A DNA stretch of 64,000 nt from Massilia sp. WG5 (GTDB taxonomy: Bacteria; Pseudomonadota; Gammaproteobacteria; Burkholderiales; Burkholderiaceae_D), in assembly GCF_001412595.2 (NCBI RefSeq), contig NZ_CP012640.2, positions 4,402,001-4,466,000 on the forward strand, given 5' to 3'. The translations under genes and the position numbers were made by a program. Below, in pieces: positions 52,862 to 63,837 of the stretch. Each line of letters starts with the position of its first letter. The first letter of the stretch is position 1. The notes under the pieces were generated by a model. The model saw only the letters and a list, made by a program, of their open reading frames with translations, did not search any database and was not told the DNA's origin.

Positions 52862-54232
52862 ATGCGCGGTTCGCTCGCACAATTGACCGCTTCGATCGAA
52901 GGCGCGCGCATGACGCGCGACGCCTCCTTCGAAGGCGTGTCGACCGACAGCCGTTCGGCCCCGGCCGGCGCGCTGTTCGTCGCGCTGCGCGGCGAAACCT
53001 TCGATGCCCACGACTTCCTCGACCAGGTCGCCGCCAGGAAGGTGGCGGCCGTGGTGGTGGAGAAGCTGCCGGAAGACTTCCCGCTGCCGGCCCTGGTGGT
53101 GCCGGACACGCTGGCGGCGCTGGGCCGCATCGGCAATGCCTGGCGCAGCCAGTTCGCGATTCCCGTGATCGGCGTCACCGGCAGCAACGGCAAGACCACG
53201 GTCAAGGAAATGATCGCGGCGATCCTGGCCGCCAGCGTCGGCGAGGAAGCGCGCCTGGCCACCCAGGGCAATCTGAACAACGAGATCGGCGTGCCGCTGA
53301 CCGTGATGCGCCTGACCGGCGCGCACCGCGCCGCCGTGGTCGAACTGGGCATGAACCATCCGGGCGAGATCGCCCGCCTGGCCGCCATCGCGGCCCCGAC
53401 CGTCGCCCTGGTCAACAACGCCCAGCGCGAGCACCAGGAGTTCATGCACACCGTGGAAGCGGTGGCGCGCGAGAACGGCTCGGTGCTGCAGGCGCTGCCT
53501 TCGGACGGCGTCGCCGTATTCCCCGGCGATGACGAGTACACCGCGCTGTGGCGCGGGCTGGCAGGGGATCGTGCGACGCTGACTTTCGGCCTGTCCGAAG
53601 CCTGCGACGTGCGCGCGACCTACACGCCGAACGCCTTTGGCAGCGAGCTGCAGGTCACTGCGCCGCAGGGACAGTTCAACATCAAACTTTCCGCCGCGGG
53701 CGAGCACAACGTGCGCAACGCCCTGGCGGCCTGCGCCTGCGCGCTGGCCGCCGGCATCTCCCGGGGCGCCATCGTGCGCGGCCTGGAAGCTTTCGCGCCC
53801 GTCAGCGGCCGCCTGCAACGCAAGCAGGCCGTCAACGGCGCCACCGTGATCGACGACAGCTACAACGCCAACCCGGATTCGGTGCGCGCCGCCATCGACG
53901 TGCTCGCGCAGGCGAACGCGCCGCGCATCCTGGTGCTGGGCGACATGGGCGAGGTCGGCACGCAGGGACCGCAGTTCCACGAAGAGATCGGCGCCTACGC
54001 AGCAAGCCGCGGCATCGATACCGTGCTCGTCACCGGCGCATTGGCGCGCCACATGACGGGCGCGGGAGCGCAACACTTTGAGCAGTTCGACGATTTATTG
54101 GCAGCACTGGATAAGCAACTGGGCAGCAAATCCGACGCAACTGTGTTGGTGAAGGGCTCGCGCTTCATGAAGATGGAACGCGCGGTCCAGCATCTCGTTC
54201 AATCACAAAACACTGGCAAGGATTCTCACTAA
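52862..54232 (+). CDS. murF: UDP-MurNAc-pentapeptide synthetase MurF
   Basis: A 456-aa Mur ligase that adds D-Ala-D-Ala. ATP loop GVTGSNGKTTVKEMIA (about residues 107-122), Mg2+ and substrate region AVVELGMNHPGEIARLA, and late LGDMGEVG and VLVKGSRFMKME. It starts 2 bases after murE and ends directly at the mraY start. Confidence 0.96.
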   Translation: MRGSLAQLTASIEGARMTRDASFEGVSTDSRSAPAGALFVALRGETFDAHDFLDQVAARKVAAVVVEKLPEDFPLPALVVPDTLAALGRIGNAWRSQFAIPVIGVTGSNGKTTVKEMIAAILAASVGEEARLATQGNLNNEIGVPLTVMRLTGAHRAAVVELGMNHPGEIARLAAIAAPTVALVNNAQREHQEFMHTVEAVARENGSVLQALPSDGVAVFPGDDEYTALWRGLAGDRATLTFGLSEACDVRATYTPNAFGSELQVTAPQGQFNIKLSAAGEHNVRNALAACACALAAGISRGAIVRGLEAFAPVSGRLQRKQAVNGATVIDDSYNANPDSVRAAIDVLAQANAPRILVLGDMGEVGTQGPQFHEEIGAYAASRGIDTVLVTGALARHMTGAGAQHFEQFDDLLAALDKQLGSKSDATVLVKGSRFMKMERAVQHLVQSQNTGKDSH

Positions 54233-55402
54233 ATGCTTCTCTGGCTCGCACAATATTTTCAGGACTATGTCGGTCCGATGCGGATTTTTAACTACATCAC
54301 CTTCCGTGCGGTGTTCGCGACCATCACCGCGATCGCCATCGGCCTGCTGTGCGGACCGGCCGTGATCCGCAAGCTGACCGCGATGAAGGTCGGCCAGGCG
54401 GTGCGCGCCTACGGCCCGCAAACCCACCTGGCCAAGCACGGCACCCCGACCATGGGCGGCGTGCTGGTCCTGATCTCGATCGCCTTTTCGACCCTGCTGT
54501 GGTGCGACCTGTCCAACCGCCTGATCTGGCCAGTACTGGTGGTGACCCTGGGCTTCGGCGCGATCGGCTGGGTCGACGACTACCGCAAGGTGGTCTACAA
54601 GGACCCGGAAGGCATGCGTTCGGGCGAAAAATACTTCTGGATGTCGCTGATCGGCATCGCATCCTCGCTCTACCTGGCGTTCTCGGTCTCGGCCGCGACC
54701 CCGTGGGAAGTGTGGCAATTGTTCTTCGCCTGGGTGCAGTCGGGCTTCTCGATGGACCTGCCGCCCAAGGCCGACCTGATCGTCCCCTTCTTCAAGACCA
54801 TCAGCTATCCGCTGGGCGTATGGGGCTTCATCGCGCTGACCTATTGCGTGATCGTGGGCGCCTCCAACGCCGTCAACTTCACCGACGGCCTGGACGGCCT
54901 GGCCATCATGCCGACCGTGATGGTGGGCGGCGCGCTGGGCCTGTTCGCCTACCTGACCGGTAACGCGACCTATTCGAAATACCTGTTCATCCCGCACATC
55001 CCGGGGGCCGGCGAACTGCTGATCTTCTGCGGTGCGATGGCGGGCGCGGGCCTGGCCTTCCTCTGGTACAACGCACATCCGGCCCAGATGTTCATGGGCG
55101 ACGTCGGCGCGCTGGCGCTGGGCGGCGCGCTCGGCACCATCGCCGTCATCGTGCGCCAGGAGATCGTCCTGTTCATCATGGGCGGCGTGTTCGTGGCCGA
55201 GACCCTGTCGGTGATCATCCAGGTGAGCTGGTTCAAGTACACCAAGAAGCGCTACGGCGCCGGCCGCCGCGTGTTCCTGATGGCGCCGCTGCACCACCAT
55301 TTCGAACAGAAGGGCTGGAAGGAAACCAAGGTCGTGGTGCGTTTCTGGATCGTGACCATCATCCTGGTCCTGGTCGGTGTCTCGACCCTCAAACTGCGTT
55401 AA
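54233..55402 (+). CDS. mraY: Phospho-MurNAc-pentapeptide translocase MraY
   Basis: A 389-aa ten-helix membrane enzyme that makes lipid I. Catalytic and family motifs: [56 protein letters not shown] and the HHHFE box ([12 protein letters not shown]). The length is normal for betaproteobacteria. ATG follows the murF stop with no gap. Confidence 0.97.
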   Translation: MLLWLAQYFQDYVGPMRIFNYITFRAVFATITAIAIGLLCGPAVIRKLTAMKVGQAVRAYGPQTHLAKHGTPTMGGVLVLISIAFSTLLWCDLSNRLIWPVLVVTLGFGAIGWVDDYRKVVYKDPEGMRSGEKYFWMSLIGIASSLYLAFSVSAATPWEVWQLFFAWVQSGFSMDLPPKADLIVPFFKTISYPLGVWGFIALTYCVIVGASNAVNFTDGLDGLAIMPTVMVGGALGLFAYLTGNATYSKYLFIPHIPGAGELLIFCGAMAGAGLAFLWYNAHPAQMFMGDVGALALGGALGTIAVIVRQEIVLFIMGGVFVAETLSVIIQVSWFKYTKKRYGAGRRVFLMAPLHHHFEQKGWKETKVVVRFWIVTIILVLVGVSTLKLR

Positions 55403-55413
55403 GACTGCGAGCG

Positions 55414-56922
55414 ATGAACTACGAAGGCAAAACCGCACTGGTACTCGGGCTCGGCGAATCGGGCCTCGCGATGGCGCAATGGCTGGCGCGCTGCGGCGCG
55501 TCCGTGCGCGTGGCCGACACGCGCGCCGAGCCGCAACGCCTGCCCGCGCTGCGCGAGGCAGTGCCGGCCGCCGAGTTCATCGGCGGCGGTTTCGGCGCCG
55601 GGCTGCTGGACGGCGTCGATTTCGTGGCCGTCAGCCCCGGCCTGGCGCCGGAGCGCGAGCTCGCCGAGCTTGGCCCGGCCGCAAGCGCCCGCAATATCCC
55701 GGTGTGGGGCGAGATCGAGCTGTTCGCCCAGGCCCTGTCCGACCTGAAGGCCACCCGCGGCTACGCCCCGAAAGTCATCGCCATCACCGGCACCAACGGC
55801 AAGACCACCGTCACCAGCCTGACCGGCCTGCTGTGCCGCCGCGCCGGCCTGAGCACGCGCGTGGCCGGCAACATCAGCCCGGCCGCATTGGACGTGCTGC
55901 GCGAAGTCCTCGACAAGGACGATTTGCCCCAGGCCTGGGTGCTGGAACTGTCCAGCTTCCAGCTGCACACCAGCTTCAGCCTGAACCCGGACGCCGCCAC
56001 CGTCCTGAACGTCACCCAGGACCACCTGGACTGGCACGGCAGCATGACGGCCTATGCCTTCGACAAGGCGCGCATCTTCGGCAAGGACACGGTCCGCGTG
56101 CTGAACCGCGACGACGCCACCGTGATGCGCATGGCCAGCCCGGACGCCCAGGTCACGAGCTTCGGCACCGGCGAACCGGATGCGCCGGGCAGTTTCGGCC
56201 TGGTGAACGAACGCGGCGTGCTGTGGCTGGCGAATGCGAATCCGGCGGAAGAGCCGGAAAAGAAACGCCGCCGTGGCGCGTCCTCGAATGAGCCGGAAGA
56301 GCAGCAGGAGCTGTTCATCAACCGCCTGATGCCGGCCGACGCGCTGCGCATCCGCGGCATCCACAATGCCTCGAACGCGCTGGCCGCGCTGGCCCTGTGC
56401 CGCGCCTGCGGCCTGCCGCTGGCGCCGCTGCTGCACGGCCTGCGCGACTACCAGGGCGAGCCGCACCGCGTCGAGCTGGTCGCCAGCATCGACGAGGTCG
56501 AGTACTACGATGACAGCAAGGGCACCAACGTCGGCGCCACCGTCGCCGCGCTGGAAGGCCTGGGCCAGACCTTCGGCGAGACCGGCCGCCAGATCCTCCT
56601 GATCGCCGGCGGCGACGGCAAGGGCCAGGACTTCGCGCCGCTGGCCGCCCCATGCTCGCGCTATGTGAAGGCGGTGCTGCTGATCGGCCGCGACGCACCA
56701 GGCATCAAGGCCGCCATCGAGCCGAGCGGCGTGCCGTGCTTCGACCTGCCGGACCTGCCGGCCGCGACCCGCCGCGCCGCCGGCCTGGCGAAATCAGGCG
56801 ACGTGGTGCTGCTGTCGCCGGCCTGCGCCAGCCTGGACATGTTCACGAACTATGCGCACCGCGCCCAGGTGTTCGTCGACGCCGTGCGCGAGATCGCGCT
56901 CGAGAAGGGCCAGGACATCTGA
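55414..56922 (+). CDS. murD: UDP-MurNAc-alanine D-glutamate ligase MurD
   Basis: A 502-aa Mur ligase adding D-Glu. ATP loop [14 protein letters not shown] (about residues 126-139), central [14 protein letters not shown], and late [15 protein letters not shown]. Compared with E. coli MurD (438 aa), it is longer; part of this is a charged, low-complexity insertion ([20 protein letters not shown], around 56245-56310) before the conserved [17 protein letters not shown]. It shares one base with ftsW. Confidence 0.96.
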   Translation: MNYEGKTALVLGLGESGLAMAQWLARCGASVRVADTRAEPQRLPALREAVPAAEFIGGGFGAGLLDGVDFVAVSPGLAPERELAELGPAASARNIPVWGEIELFAQALSDLKATRGYAPKVIAITGTNGKTTVTSLTGLLCRRAGLSTRVAGNISPAALDVLREVLDKDDLPQAWVLELSSFQLHTSFSLNPDAATVLNVTQDHLDWHGSMTAYAFDKARIFGKDTVRVLNRDDATVMRMASPDAQVTSFGTGEPDAPGSFGLVNERGVLWLANANPAEEPEKKRRRGASSNEPEEQQELFINRLMPADALRIRGIHNASNALAALALCRACGLPLAPLLHGLRDYQGEPHRVELVASIDEVEYYDDSKGTNVGATVAALEGLGQTFGETGRQILLIAGGDGKGQDFAPLAAPCSRYVKAVLLIGRDAPGIKAAIEPSGVPCFDLPDLPAATRRAAGLAKSGDVVLLSPACASLDMFTNYAHRAQVFVDAVREIALEKGQDI

Positions 56923-58139
56923 TGGCATTCCAGATCCCCTTCAAGTTCGGCGGTTCCTCGAAGGACGCGGCGGTTGCCGCGCGCGCCCGGCCGTCGCGCA
57001 TGATGGAATACGACCAGCCCCTGGTCTGGGTCGTGGTCCTGATGATGCTGTTCGGGATGGTGATGGTGTATTCGGCCTCGATCGCGCTGGCCGATTCGCC
57101 CAAGTTCGCCTACCTGGGCGGCAAGAACAACTACTTCCTGGTGCGCCAGGCGATGTTCATCGCGTTCTCGCTGGTGGTCAGCATATTCGTGTTCCGCATT
57201 CCGGTCGCGACCTGGCAGCGTTTCGCGCCGATGATGTTCGTCGGCACCCTTGTGCTGCTGGCCCTGGTGCTGGTGCCGGGCGTGGGCGTCTCGGTCAACG
57301 GCGCGCGCCGCTGGCTGCCATTGAAAATCATGCAGATGCAGCCGTCCGAGATCATGAAAGTCGTGGCCGTGCTGTACGCCGCCGACTTCACGGTGCGCAA
57401 GCAGCAGTACATGCACAAGCTGACCAAGGGCTTCATGCCGATGGCCGCCGCGATGGCGCTGGTGGGCGGCCTGCTGATGCTGGAGCCCGACCTCGGCGCT
57501 TTCGGCGTGGTGGTCTGCATCTCGATGGGCATCCTGTTCCTGGGCGGCTTCAACATGATCTGGTTCGGCGGCATCGGCGCCGTGCTGGTGCTGGTGTTCT
57601 CCACCATCATCGCGCTGTCGCCCTTCCGCCGCGCGCGCATGTTCGCCTACATGAACCCGTGGGAAGAGGGCAATGCGCTCGACAAGGCGTACCAGTTAAC
57701 GCATTCCTTGATCGCCTTCGGCCGCGGCGAGATCTTCGGCGTCGGCCTGGGCGGCAGCGTCGAGAAGCTGCACTACCTGCCGGAAGCGCACACCGATTTC
57801 ATCATGGCCGTGATCGGCGAAGAGCTCGGCCTGGCCGGCGTGCTGGTCGTGGTCGGCCTGTTCTACTGGCTGGTCAAGCGCGCCTTCGACATCGGTCGCC
57901 AGGCGATCGCCCTGGAGCAGCACTTCGCCGGCCTGGCCGCGAAGGGCATCGGCATCTGGCTCGGCGTGCAGGTCTTCATCAACATGGGCGTGAATCTGGG
58001 CCTGCTGCCCACCAAGGGCCTGACCCTGCCGCTGATGAGCTATGGCGGCTCGGGCGTGCTGTTCAACTGTATCGGCCTGGCGATCCTGCTGCGCATCGAT
58101 TACGAAAACCGTGTGCGCATGCGTGGAGGACGTCAATGA
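56922..58139 (+). CDS. ftsW: Septal peptidoglycan glycosyltransferase FtsW
   Basis: A 405-aa SEDS protein with ten membrane helices. Marks: [14 protein letters not shown] in helix 1, [39 protein letters not shown] and [20 protein letters not shown]. It polymerises lipid II at the septum with FtsI. I use the ATG at 56922 that overlaps the murD stop; murG overlaps its end by 4 bases. Confidence 0.96.
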   Translation: MAFQIPFKFGGSSKDAAVAARARPSRMMEYDQPLVWVVVLMMLFGMVMVYSASIALADSPKFAYLGGKNNYFLVRQAMFIAFSLVVSIFVFRIPVATWQRFAPMMFVGTLVLLALVLVPGVGVSVNGARRWLPLKIMQMQPSEIMKVVAVLYAADFTVRKQQYMHKLTKGFMPMAAAMALVGGLLMLEPDLGAFGVVVCISMGILFLGGFNMIWFGGIGAVLVLVFSTIIALSPFRRARMFAYMNPWEEGNALDKAYQLTHSLIAFGRGEIFGVGLGGSVEKLHYLPEAHTDFIMAVIGEELGLAGVLVVVGLFYWLVKRAFDIGRQAIALEQHFAGLAAKGIGIWLGVQVFINMGVNLGLLPTKGLTLPLMSYGGSGVLFNCIGLAILLRIDYENRVRMRGGRQ

Positions 58140-59224
58140 GCAAGAAACTGATGATCATGGCGGCCGGCACCGGCGGCCACATCTTCCCCGGCATCGCCAT
58201 CGCGCAATCGATGCGCGAGCGCGGCTGGGAAGTGAGTTGGCTGGGCACCGCCCACGGCATGGAACGCGACATCGTGCCGAAGCACGGCATCCCGATGGAC
58301 TGCATCGACTTCGCCGGCCTGCGCGGCAAGGGCCTGGGCCACACCGTCACCGGCGCCTTCAAGATGCTGGGCGCGTTTGCCGCCTGCCGCAAGTTCATCG
58401 CCGAGCGCAAGCCGGACGTGGTGCTGGGCATGGGCGGCTACGTGACCGTGCCGGGCGGGATGATGGCGCGCTCGCGCGGCGTGCCGCTGGCGCTGGTGAA
58501 CGCCGACGCCGCGCTGCTGCTGTCGAACAAGACCCTGACCCCGATGGCGCAGCGCGTGCTGTTCGGCTTCCCGGCCGACTTCGGCAAGGCCGCCGGTAAA
58601 GCGGTCGTCACCGGCAACCCGGTGCGCAAGGAAATCCTGGAGATGCCGTCGCCGGGCCACCGCTTCGCCAACCGCAGCGGTCCGCTGAACATCCTGGTGG
58701 TGGGCGGCAGCCTGGGCGCGAAAGTCCTGAACGACGCCGTGCCGGCGGCCCTGGCCCTGATTCCGGAAGGCCTGAGGCCGAGCGTCACCCACCAGTCGGG
58801 CAAGAAGAACATCGAAGCCCTGCGCGCGGCTTACGCGAACGCGGGCGTGCAGGCCAACGTGGTCGACTTCATCGACGACATGGCGGCCGAATATGCGAAC
58901 GCCGACCTGGTGATCTGCCGCGCCGGCGCGATCACGGTGTCGGAACTGACGGCCGCCGGCGTCGCCAGCGTGCTGGTGCCTTTCGTGGCCAGCACCACCA
59001 GCCACCAGCGCGACAACGCGACCTGGATGGACAAGCAAAAGGCCGCCCTGCACCTGCCGCAGGGCGAACTGAACCCGCAGCAGCTGGCGAAGCTGCTGCA
59101 ATCGCTGAGCCGCGACGACTGCCTGAAGATGGCGGAAGCGGCGCAGGCGGTCGGCCGGCGCGACGCCAATGCGGCGATCGCGAAGGTACTGGAAGAACTG
59201 AGTGAAGCTAAGGGCAGGGCATGA
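58136..59224 (+). CDS. murG: Lipid II synthase MurG
   Basis: A 362-aa GT28 transferase that adds GlcNAc to lipid I. N-terminal [38 protein letters not shown], and the donor site with [13 protein letters not shown] and [20 protein letters not shown]. Start and end both overlap neighbours by 4 bases. Confidence 0.97.
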   Translation: MSKKLMIMAAGTGGHIFPGIAIAQSMRERGWEVSWLGTAHGMERDIVPKHGIPMDCIDFAGLRGKGLGHTVTGAFKMLGAFAACRKFIAERKPDVVLGMGGYVTVPGGMMARSRGVPLALVNADAALLLSNKTLTPMAQRVLFGFPADFGKAAGKAVVTGNPVRKEILEMPSPGHRFANRSGPLNILVVGGSLGAKVLNDAVPAALALIPEGLRPSVTHQSGKKNIEALRAAYANAGVQANVVDFIDDMAAEYANADLVICRAGAITVSELTAAGVASVLVPFVASTTSHQRDNATWMDKQKAALHLPQGELNPQQLAKLLQSLSRDDCLKMAEAAQAVGRRDANAAIAKVLEELSEAKGRA

Positions 59225-60618
59225 AGCACAAGATCAAACATATTCATTTCGTCGGCATCGGCGGCAGCGGCATGAGCGGCATCGCCGAGGTGCTGCTGAA
59301 CCTGGGCTATAAGGTGTCGGGCTCGGACCTGGCCTCGAACGCCGCCAGCCAGCGCCTGGCCGAACTGGGCGCGACTGTTTACACCGGCCACGCCGCGGAA
59401 CACATCCGCGGCGCCGACGCCGTGGTGACCTCGACCGCCGTCAACGAATCGAATCCTGAAGTGGTGGCGGCGCGCGCCGGCAAGGTGCCGGTGGTGCCGC
59501 GCGCCATCATGCTGGGCGAACTGATGCGCCTGAAGCGCGGCATCGCGATCGCCGGCACCCACGGCAAGACCACCACCACCAGCCTGGTGGCGTCGGTGCT
59601 GGCCCAGGGCGGCCTGGACCCGACCTTCGTGATCGGCGGCCGCCTGAACAGCGCCGGCGCCAACGCCAAGCTGGGCACCGGCGACTACATCGTGGCCGAG
59701 GCCGACGAGTCCGACGCGTCGTTCCTGAACCTGACGCCGATGATCGAGGTGATCACCAACATCGACGCCGACCACATGGACACCTACGAGCACGACTTCG
59801 AGAAGCTCAAGGGCGCGTTCGTGAACTTCACCCACCGCCTGCCGTTCTACGGCCGCGCGATGATGTGCATCGACGACGTCAACGTGCGTTCGATCCTGCC
59901 GCAGGTGACCAAGCCGGTGACGACCTACGGCTTTTCCGAAGACGCCGAAGTGCGCGCGCTGAACGCCTATGCCGACGGCACCCGCATGTGCTTCACCGTG
60001 CGCCAGGAAGGCTATCCGGACACCGACTTCGTGCTGAACCAGCCCGGCATGCACAACGTGCTGAACGCCTGCTCGGCGATCGCGATCGCGCGCGAGATCG
60101 GCGTGCCGGACGAAGCCACGGCCCAGGGCCTGGCCGAATTCCGCGGCGTCGGCCGCCGCTTCACCCGCTACGGCGAGATCCCGATCGAGGGCGGCGGCAG
60201 CTTCACCCTGGTCGACGACTACGGCCACCATCCGGTCGAAGCCCAGGTGACGGTGGCCGCGGCGCGCGCTGCCTATCCGGGCCGGCGCCTGCTGCTGGCC
60301 TTCCAGCCGCACCGCTACACCCGCACGCGCGACCTGTTCGAGGACTTCGTCAAGGTCCTGGGCGCGCCGGACGTGCTGCTGCTGGCCGAGGTGTACTCGG
60401 CCGGCGAGACCCCGATCGTGGCGGCCGACGGCCGCGCCCTGGCGCGCGCGCTGCGCGCCGGCAGCCAGATCGAACCGATTTTCGTGGAATCGATCGCCGA
60501 CATGCCGGCGACGATCCTGAAGGTGGCGCGCGACGGCGACGTCGTGCTCACCATGGGCGCCGGCTCGATCGGCGGCGTCCCCCATCAACTGACCCAGCTT
60601 CAAAAGGTAGCATCGTGA
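59221..60618 (+). CDS. murC: UDP-MurNAc-L-alanine ligase MurC
   Basis: A 465-aa Mur ligase. N-terminal [21 protein letters not shown] loop [16 protein letters not shown], substrate loop [16 protein letters not shown], and the conserved [15 protein letters not shown] and [14 protein letters not shown]. It overlaps ddl by 4 bases (GTGA). Confidence 0.97.
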   Translation: MKHKIKHIHFVGIGGSGMSGIAEVLLNLGYKVSGSDLASNAASQRLAELGATVYTGHAAEHIRGADAVVTSTAVNESNPEVVAARAGKVPVVPRAIMLGELMRLKRGIAIAGTHGKTTTTSLVASVLAQGGLDPTFVIGGRLNSAGANAKLGTGDYIVAEADESDASFLNLTPMIEVITNIDADHMDTYEHDFEKLKGAFVNFTHRLPFYGRAMMCIDDVNVRSILPQVTKPVTTYGFSEDAEVRALNAYADGTRMCFTVRQEGYPDTDFVLNQPGMHNVLNACSAIAIAREIGVPDEATAQGLAEFRGVGRRFTRYGEIPIEGGGSFTLVDDYGHHPVEAQVTVAAARAAYPGRRLLLAFQPHRYTRTRDLFEDFVKVLGAPDVLLLAEVYSAGETPIVAADGRALARALRAGSQIEPIFVESIADMPATILKVARDGDVVLTMGAGSIGGVPHQLTQLQKVAS

Positions 60619-61610
60619 GTACTTCCGCTCTCACTCCAGCCGAGATTGCCGAATTCGGCAAGGTCGGCGTCCTGTTCGGCGGCCGTTCCGCCGAGCGCGA
60701 GATTTCGATCCTGTCCGGCACCGGCGTGCTGCAGGCCCTGCAGTCGAAGGGCATCGACGCCCACGCCTTCGATCCGGCCGAGCGTTCGCTGGCCGAGCTG
60801 GCCGCCGAAAAATTCGACCGCGTGTTCATCGCGCTGCACGGCCGCTATGGCGAAGACGGCAGCCTGCAGGGCGCCCTCGAGCAGCTCGACATCCCCTACA
60901 CCGGCAGCGGCGTGATGGCATCCAGCGTCGGCATGGACAAGATCACCACCAAGATCGTCTGGCTGGCGAACGGCGTCTCGACGCCGAAGTACGCGGTGAT
61001 CGACGAGGACGCGGACCTGGACAAGGTGGTCGCCGACCTGGGCCTGCCGCTGATCGTCAAGGCGCCGCTCGAAGGTTCGAGCATCGGCATCACCAAGGTG
61101 AGCCGCCCGGAAGAGCTGCAGGCGGCCGTCGAGCTGTCGCGCCGCTACGACAAGCGGGTGCTGGCCGAGCAGTTCATCGAAGGCCGCGAATTCTCGGTGC
61201 CGCTGCTGGGCACCGGCCCCACCGCGCGGGCGCTGCCGATCATCGAGATCGTCGCGCCGGAAGGCAACTACGATTACCAGAACAAGTACTTCACGGACGA
61301 TACGCAGTACCACTGCCCGGCGCCGCTCGACGCGGCGCTGACGGCCAGCATCCAGCGCGAAGTCGAGAAGGCCTACCGCGCCCTCGGCTGCGAAGGCTGG
61401 AGCCGCATCGACGTGCTGCTGCGCGAGTCGGACAAGCAGTTCTTCCTGCTGGAGGTGAACACCTCCCCGGGCATGACCACGCACTCGCTGGTGCCGATGG
61501 CCGCGCGTGCGGAAGGCGTCGGCTACGAAGACCTGTGCGTCGAGATCCTGCGTTCGGCCTCGCTGAAGATCGGCGATGCGGCGACCCGGCAGAAGAAGGA
61601 AAAGGCATAA
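60615..61610 (+). CDS. ddl: D-alanine--D-alanine ligase
   Basis: A 331-aa ATP-grasp enzyme, DdlB type. Marks: [53 protein letters not shown] and the Mg2+-binding [19 protein letters not shown]. It starts with GTG at 60615 over the murC stop, the only GTG start among the coupled mur genes. A basic tail (RQKKEKA) ends it. Confidence 0.95.
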   Translation: MSTSALTPAEIAEFGKVGVLFGGRSAEREISILSGTGVLQALQSKGIDAHAFDPAERSLAELAAEKFDRVFIALHGRYGEDGSLQGALEQLDIPYTGSGVMASSVGMDKITTKIVWLANGVSTPKYAVIDEDADLDKVVADLGLPLIVKAPLEGSSIGITKVSRPEELQAAVELSRRYDKRVLAEQFIEGREFSVPLLGTGPTARALPIIEIVAPEGNYDYQNKYFTDDTQYHCPAPLDAALTASIQREVEKAYRALGCEGWSRIDVLLRESDKQFFLLEVNTSPGMTTHSLVPMAARAEGVGYEDLCVEILRSASLKIGDAATRQKKEKA

Positions 61611-61613
61611 ACG

Positions 61614-62438
61614 ATGTGGCATGACACGCGAGCCCTGAACGCAACCGCCAGCGCACTCAGCGCGCTGGTGGCGCTCGCCTGTATCGCGTCGGGCGTGTGG
61701 TGGCTGTCGCAGCGCCCGATGTTCACCCTGCGTGCGGTGCGTGTCGAGAGCATGTACGGGCTGGACCTGCAGCACGTGAACGAACTCACGGTGCGCAACA
61801 GCGTGCTGGGCAAGATCAGGGGGAATTTCTTCACCACCGACCTGGAGCAGGTGCGTTCCACCTTCGAGGCCGTGCCCTGGGTCCGCAAGGCCAGCGTGCG
61901 CCGCGAGTGGCCGAACCAGCTGATCGTCCAGGTCGAGGAGCACGAAGCGCTCGGCACCTGGGGCGAGGACGGGCGCCTGCTGTCGGTGAAGGGCGATTCC
62001 TTCACCGCCAACCTGGCCGAAGCCGACGAGGACCACGAGCTGCCTGCTTTCGACGGTCCTCCCGGCAGCGAGAAGGAAGTGCTGGCGCGATTCGCCGAGC
62101 TGCGCGGCCTGTTCGCGCCGGTGCGCCTGGTGCCGGTCTCGCTCAGCCTGTCGAAGCGTTACGCCTGGACGGTTCGGCTGGACAACGGCATGAGCGTGGA
62201 GCTCGGCCGCGAGCGCGACCAGGGCAGGGACAGCCTGAAGGCGCGCGTGCAGCGGCTGGTGAGCATCTATCCCCAGCTGGTGGCGCGCCTGCAGGAAGGA
62301 CGTATCGACACGATCGACATGCGCTATGCGAACGGTCTGGCCCTGTCGTCGGCGGCGCTCAGCGTGCCGAGCGACGCCACCAAGCCGGTCAAGGCAGCAA
62401 AGAAAAAAGCACCCACTAAAACAACAAAGCAAACCTAA
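61614..62438 (+). CDS. ftsQ: Cell division protein FtsQ
   Basis: A 274-aa bitopic division protein: one membrane helix (about residues 12-32), a POTRA domain (MFTLRAVRVESMYGLDLQHV onwards) and a periplasmic beta domain with VPWVRKASVRREWPNQLIVQ. The C-terminal tail is Lys-rich (KPVKAAKKKAPTKTTKQ) and of low complexity. It scaffolds FtsL/FtsB. It starts 3 bases after ddl. Confidence 0.94.
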   Translation: MWHDTRALNATASALSALVALACIASGVWWLSQRPMFTLRAVRVESMYGLDLQHVNELTVRNSVLGKIRGNFFTTDLEQVRSTFEAVPWVRKASVRREWPNQLIVQVEEHEALGTWGEDGRLLSVKGDSFTANLAEADEDHELPAFDGPPGSEKEVLARFAELRGLFAPVRLVPVSLSLSKRYAWTVRLDNGMSVELGRERDQGRDSLKARVQRLVSIYPQLVARLQEGRIDTIDMRYANGLALSSAALSVPSDATKPVKAAKKKAPTKTTKQT

Positions 62439-62456
62439 CACAGCAGGCGACAAGAA

Positions 62457-63689
62457 ATGACTAAAGACGCAAAGAACCTGATCGTCGGCCTCGACATCGG
62501 CACCTCGAAGGTGGTGGCGGTGGTGGCCGAGGTGATGGCCGATGGGCGCCATGAAGTAATTGGACTCGGCCAGCACGAGTCGAAAGGTTTGAAGAAGGGC
62601 GTTGTCGTCAACATCGAAGCGACCGTCGAGTCGATCCAGCGCGCGCTCGAAGAAGCCGAGCTGATGGCCGACTGCAAGATCCGCAACGTGTATGCGGGCA
62701 TCGCCGGCAGCCATATCCGCTCGTTCAACTCGAGCGGCATGGTGGCGATCAAGGACAAGGAAGTCACCGCGACCGACGTGGCGCGCGTGATCGAGACGGC
62801 GAAGGCGGTCAACATCCCGACCGACCAGCAACTGCTGCATACGGTGCCGCAGGAATTCATCGTCGACAACCAGGAAGACGTGCGCGAGCCGATCGGCATG
62901 AGCGGCATCCGCCTGGAGGTGCGCGTACACATTGTTACAGGTGCGGTGTCCGCGGTGCAGAATATTGTAAAGTGCGTGCGCCGTTGTGGGCTCGAGGTCT
63001 CGGACCTGATCCTGCAGCCGATGGCGTCCGCCGATTCCGTGCTGACCAACGACGAGAAGGAACTCGGCGTGGTCCTGATCGACATCGGCGGCGGCACCAC
63101 CGACATCGCCGTCTTCAGCGATGGCGCTATCCGCCACACGGCCGTGATCCCGATCGCCGGCGACCAGATCACCAGCGACATCGCGATGGCGCTGCGCACC
63201 CCGACCGGCGAAGCGGAAGAGATCAAGATCCGCTACGGCGTGGCCAAGCAGGTGCTGGCGGATCCGGGCGAGACCCTGGAAGTGCCGGGCCTGGGCGACC
63301 GCGGTCCGCGCTCGTTGTCGCGCCAGGCGCTGGCGGCCGTGATCGAGCCGCGCGTCGAGGAGCTGTTCGCGATGGTGCACCAGGTGGTGCGCGAATCCGG
63401 CTACGAGGGCGTGCTCTCGTCCGGCATCGTGTTGACCGGCGGTTCCTCGATCATGCCGGGCATGATCGAGATGGCCGAAGACATCTTTTTGAAACCGGCG
63501 CGCCTCGGCACGCCGGAGTATCGCGGCCAGTTGGCCGACGTGGTGCGCAGTCCGCGCTACGCAACGGTTCTCGGCCTTTTGCTGGAAGCGAAGAAGCAGT
63601 ATTTGCGCGGCCACATCGTGACCCGCCAGGATGGATCGGTGAAGGCGGTGTGGCAGCGCATGAAGGAGTGGTTTTTAGGGAACTTTTAA
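62457..63689 (+). CDS. ftsA: Cell division protein FtsA
   Basis: A 410-aa actin-like ATPase that anchors FtsZ to the membrane. Phosphate-binding VGLDIGTSKVVAVVAE, LIDIGGGTTDIAVFSDGAI, and VLTGGSSIMPGMIEMA are visible; the end VWQRMKEWFLGNF is the amphipathic membrane-targeting helix. A short low-GC segment occurs at about 62924-62985. It is followed by a 148-base gap before ftsZ. Confidence 0.97.
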   Translation: MTKDAKNLIVGLDIGTSKVVAVVAEVMADGRHEVIGLGQHESKGLKKGVVVNIEATVESIQRALEEAELMADCKIRNVYAGIAGSHIRSFNSSGMVAIKDKEVTATDVARVIETAKAVNIPTDQQLLHTVPQEFIVDNQEDVREPIGMSGIRLEVRVHIVTGAVSAVQNIVKCVRRCGLEVSDLILQPMASADSVLTNDEKELGVVLIDIGGGTTDIAVFSDGAIRHTAVIPIAGDQITSDIAMALRTPTGEAEEIKIRYGVAKQVLADPGETLEVPGLGDRGPRSLSRQALAAVIEPRVEELFAMVHQVVRESGYEGVLSSGIVLTGGSSIMPGMIEMAEDIFLKPARLGTPEYRGQLADVVRSPRYATVLGLLLEAKKQYLRGHIVTRQDGSVKAVWQRMKEWFLGNF

Positions 63690-63720
63690 GACTTTCGGTA
63701 ACACGCTGTAACGGTTTTTC

Positions 63721-63749
63721 TTGGTAACGAACGAAAATATTTTTACAAT
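63721..63749 (+). promoter_or_regulatory. ftsZ promoter
   Basis: TTGGTA (63721-63726), 17-base spacer, TACAAT (63744-63749), in an AT-rich gap. This is a good sigma-70 match and gives ftsZ its own promoter besides read-through from the cluster, leaving a leader of about 80 bases. Confidence 0.75.
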
Positions 63750-63837
63750 ACAAGGCGCGTTTCCAATCTTCAGGTCTGATCGCGATCGATGAGATTTGCA
63801 GCTTGGGAACGGTACTTACAGATACTAGGAGTTCATC

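Noticed and set aside
60600..63614. About 1000-codon open frame on the minus strand across ddl, ftsQ and ftsA
   Set aside because: The opposite strand encodes three clearly recognised genes. The antisense frame is open only because of high third-position GC.
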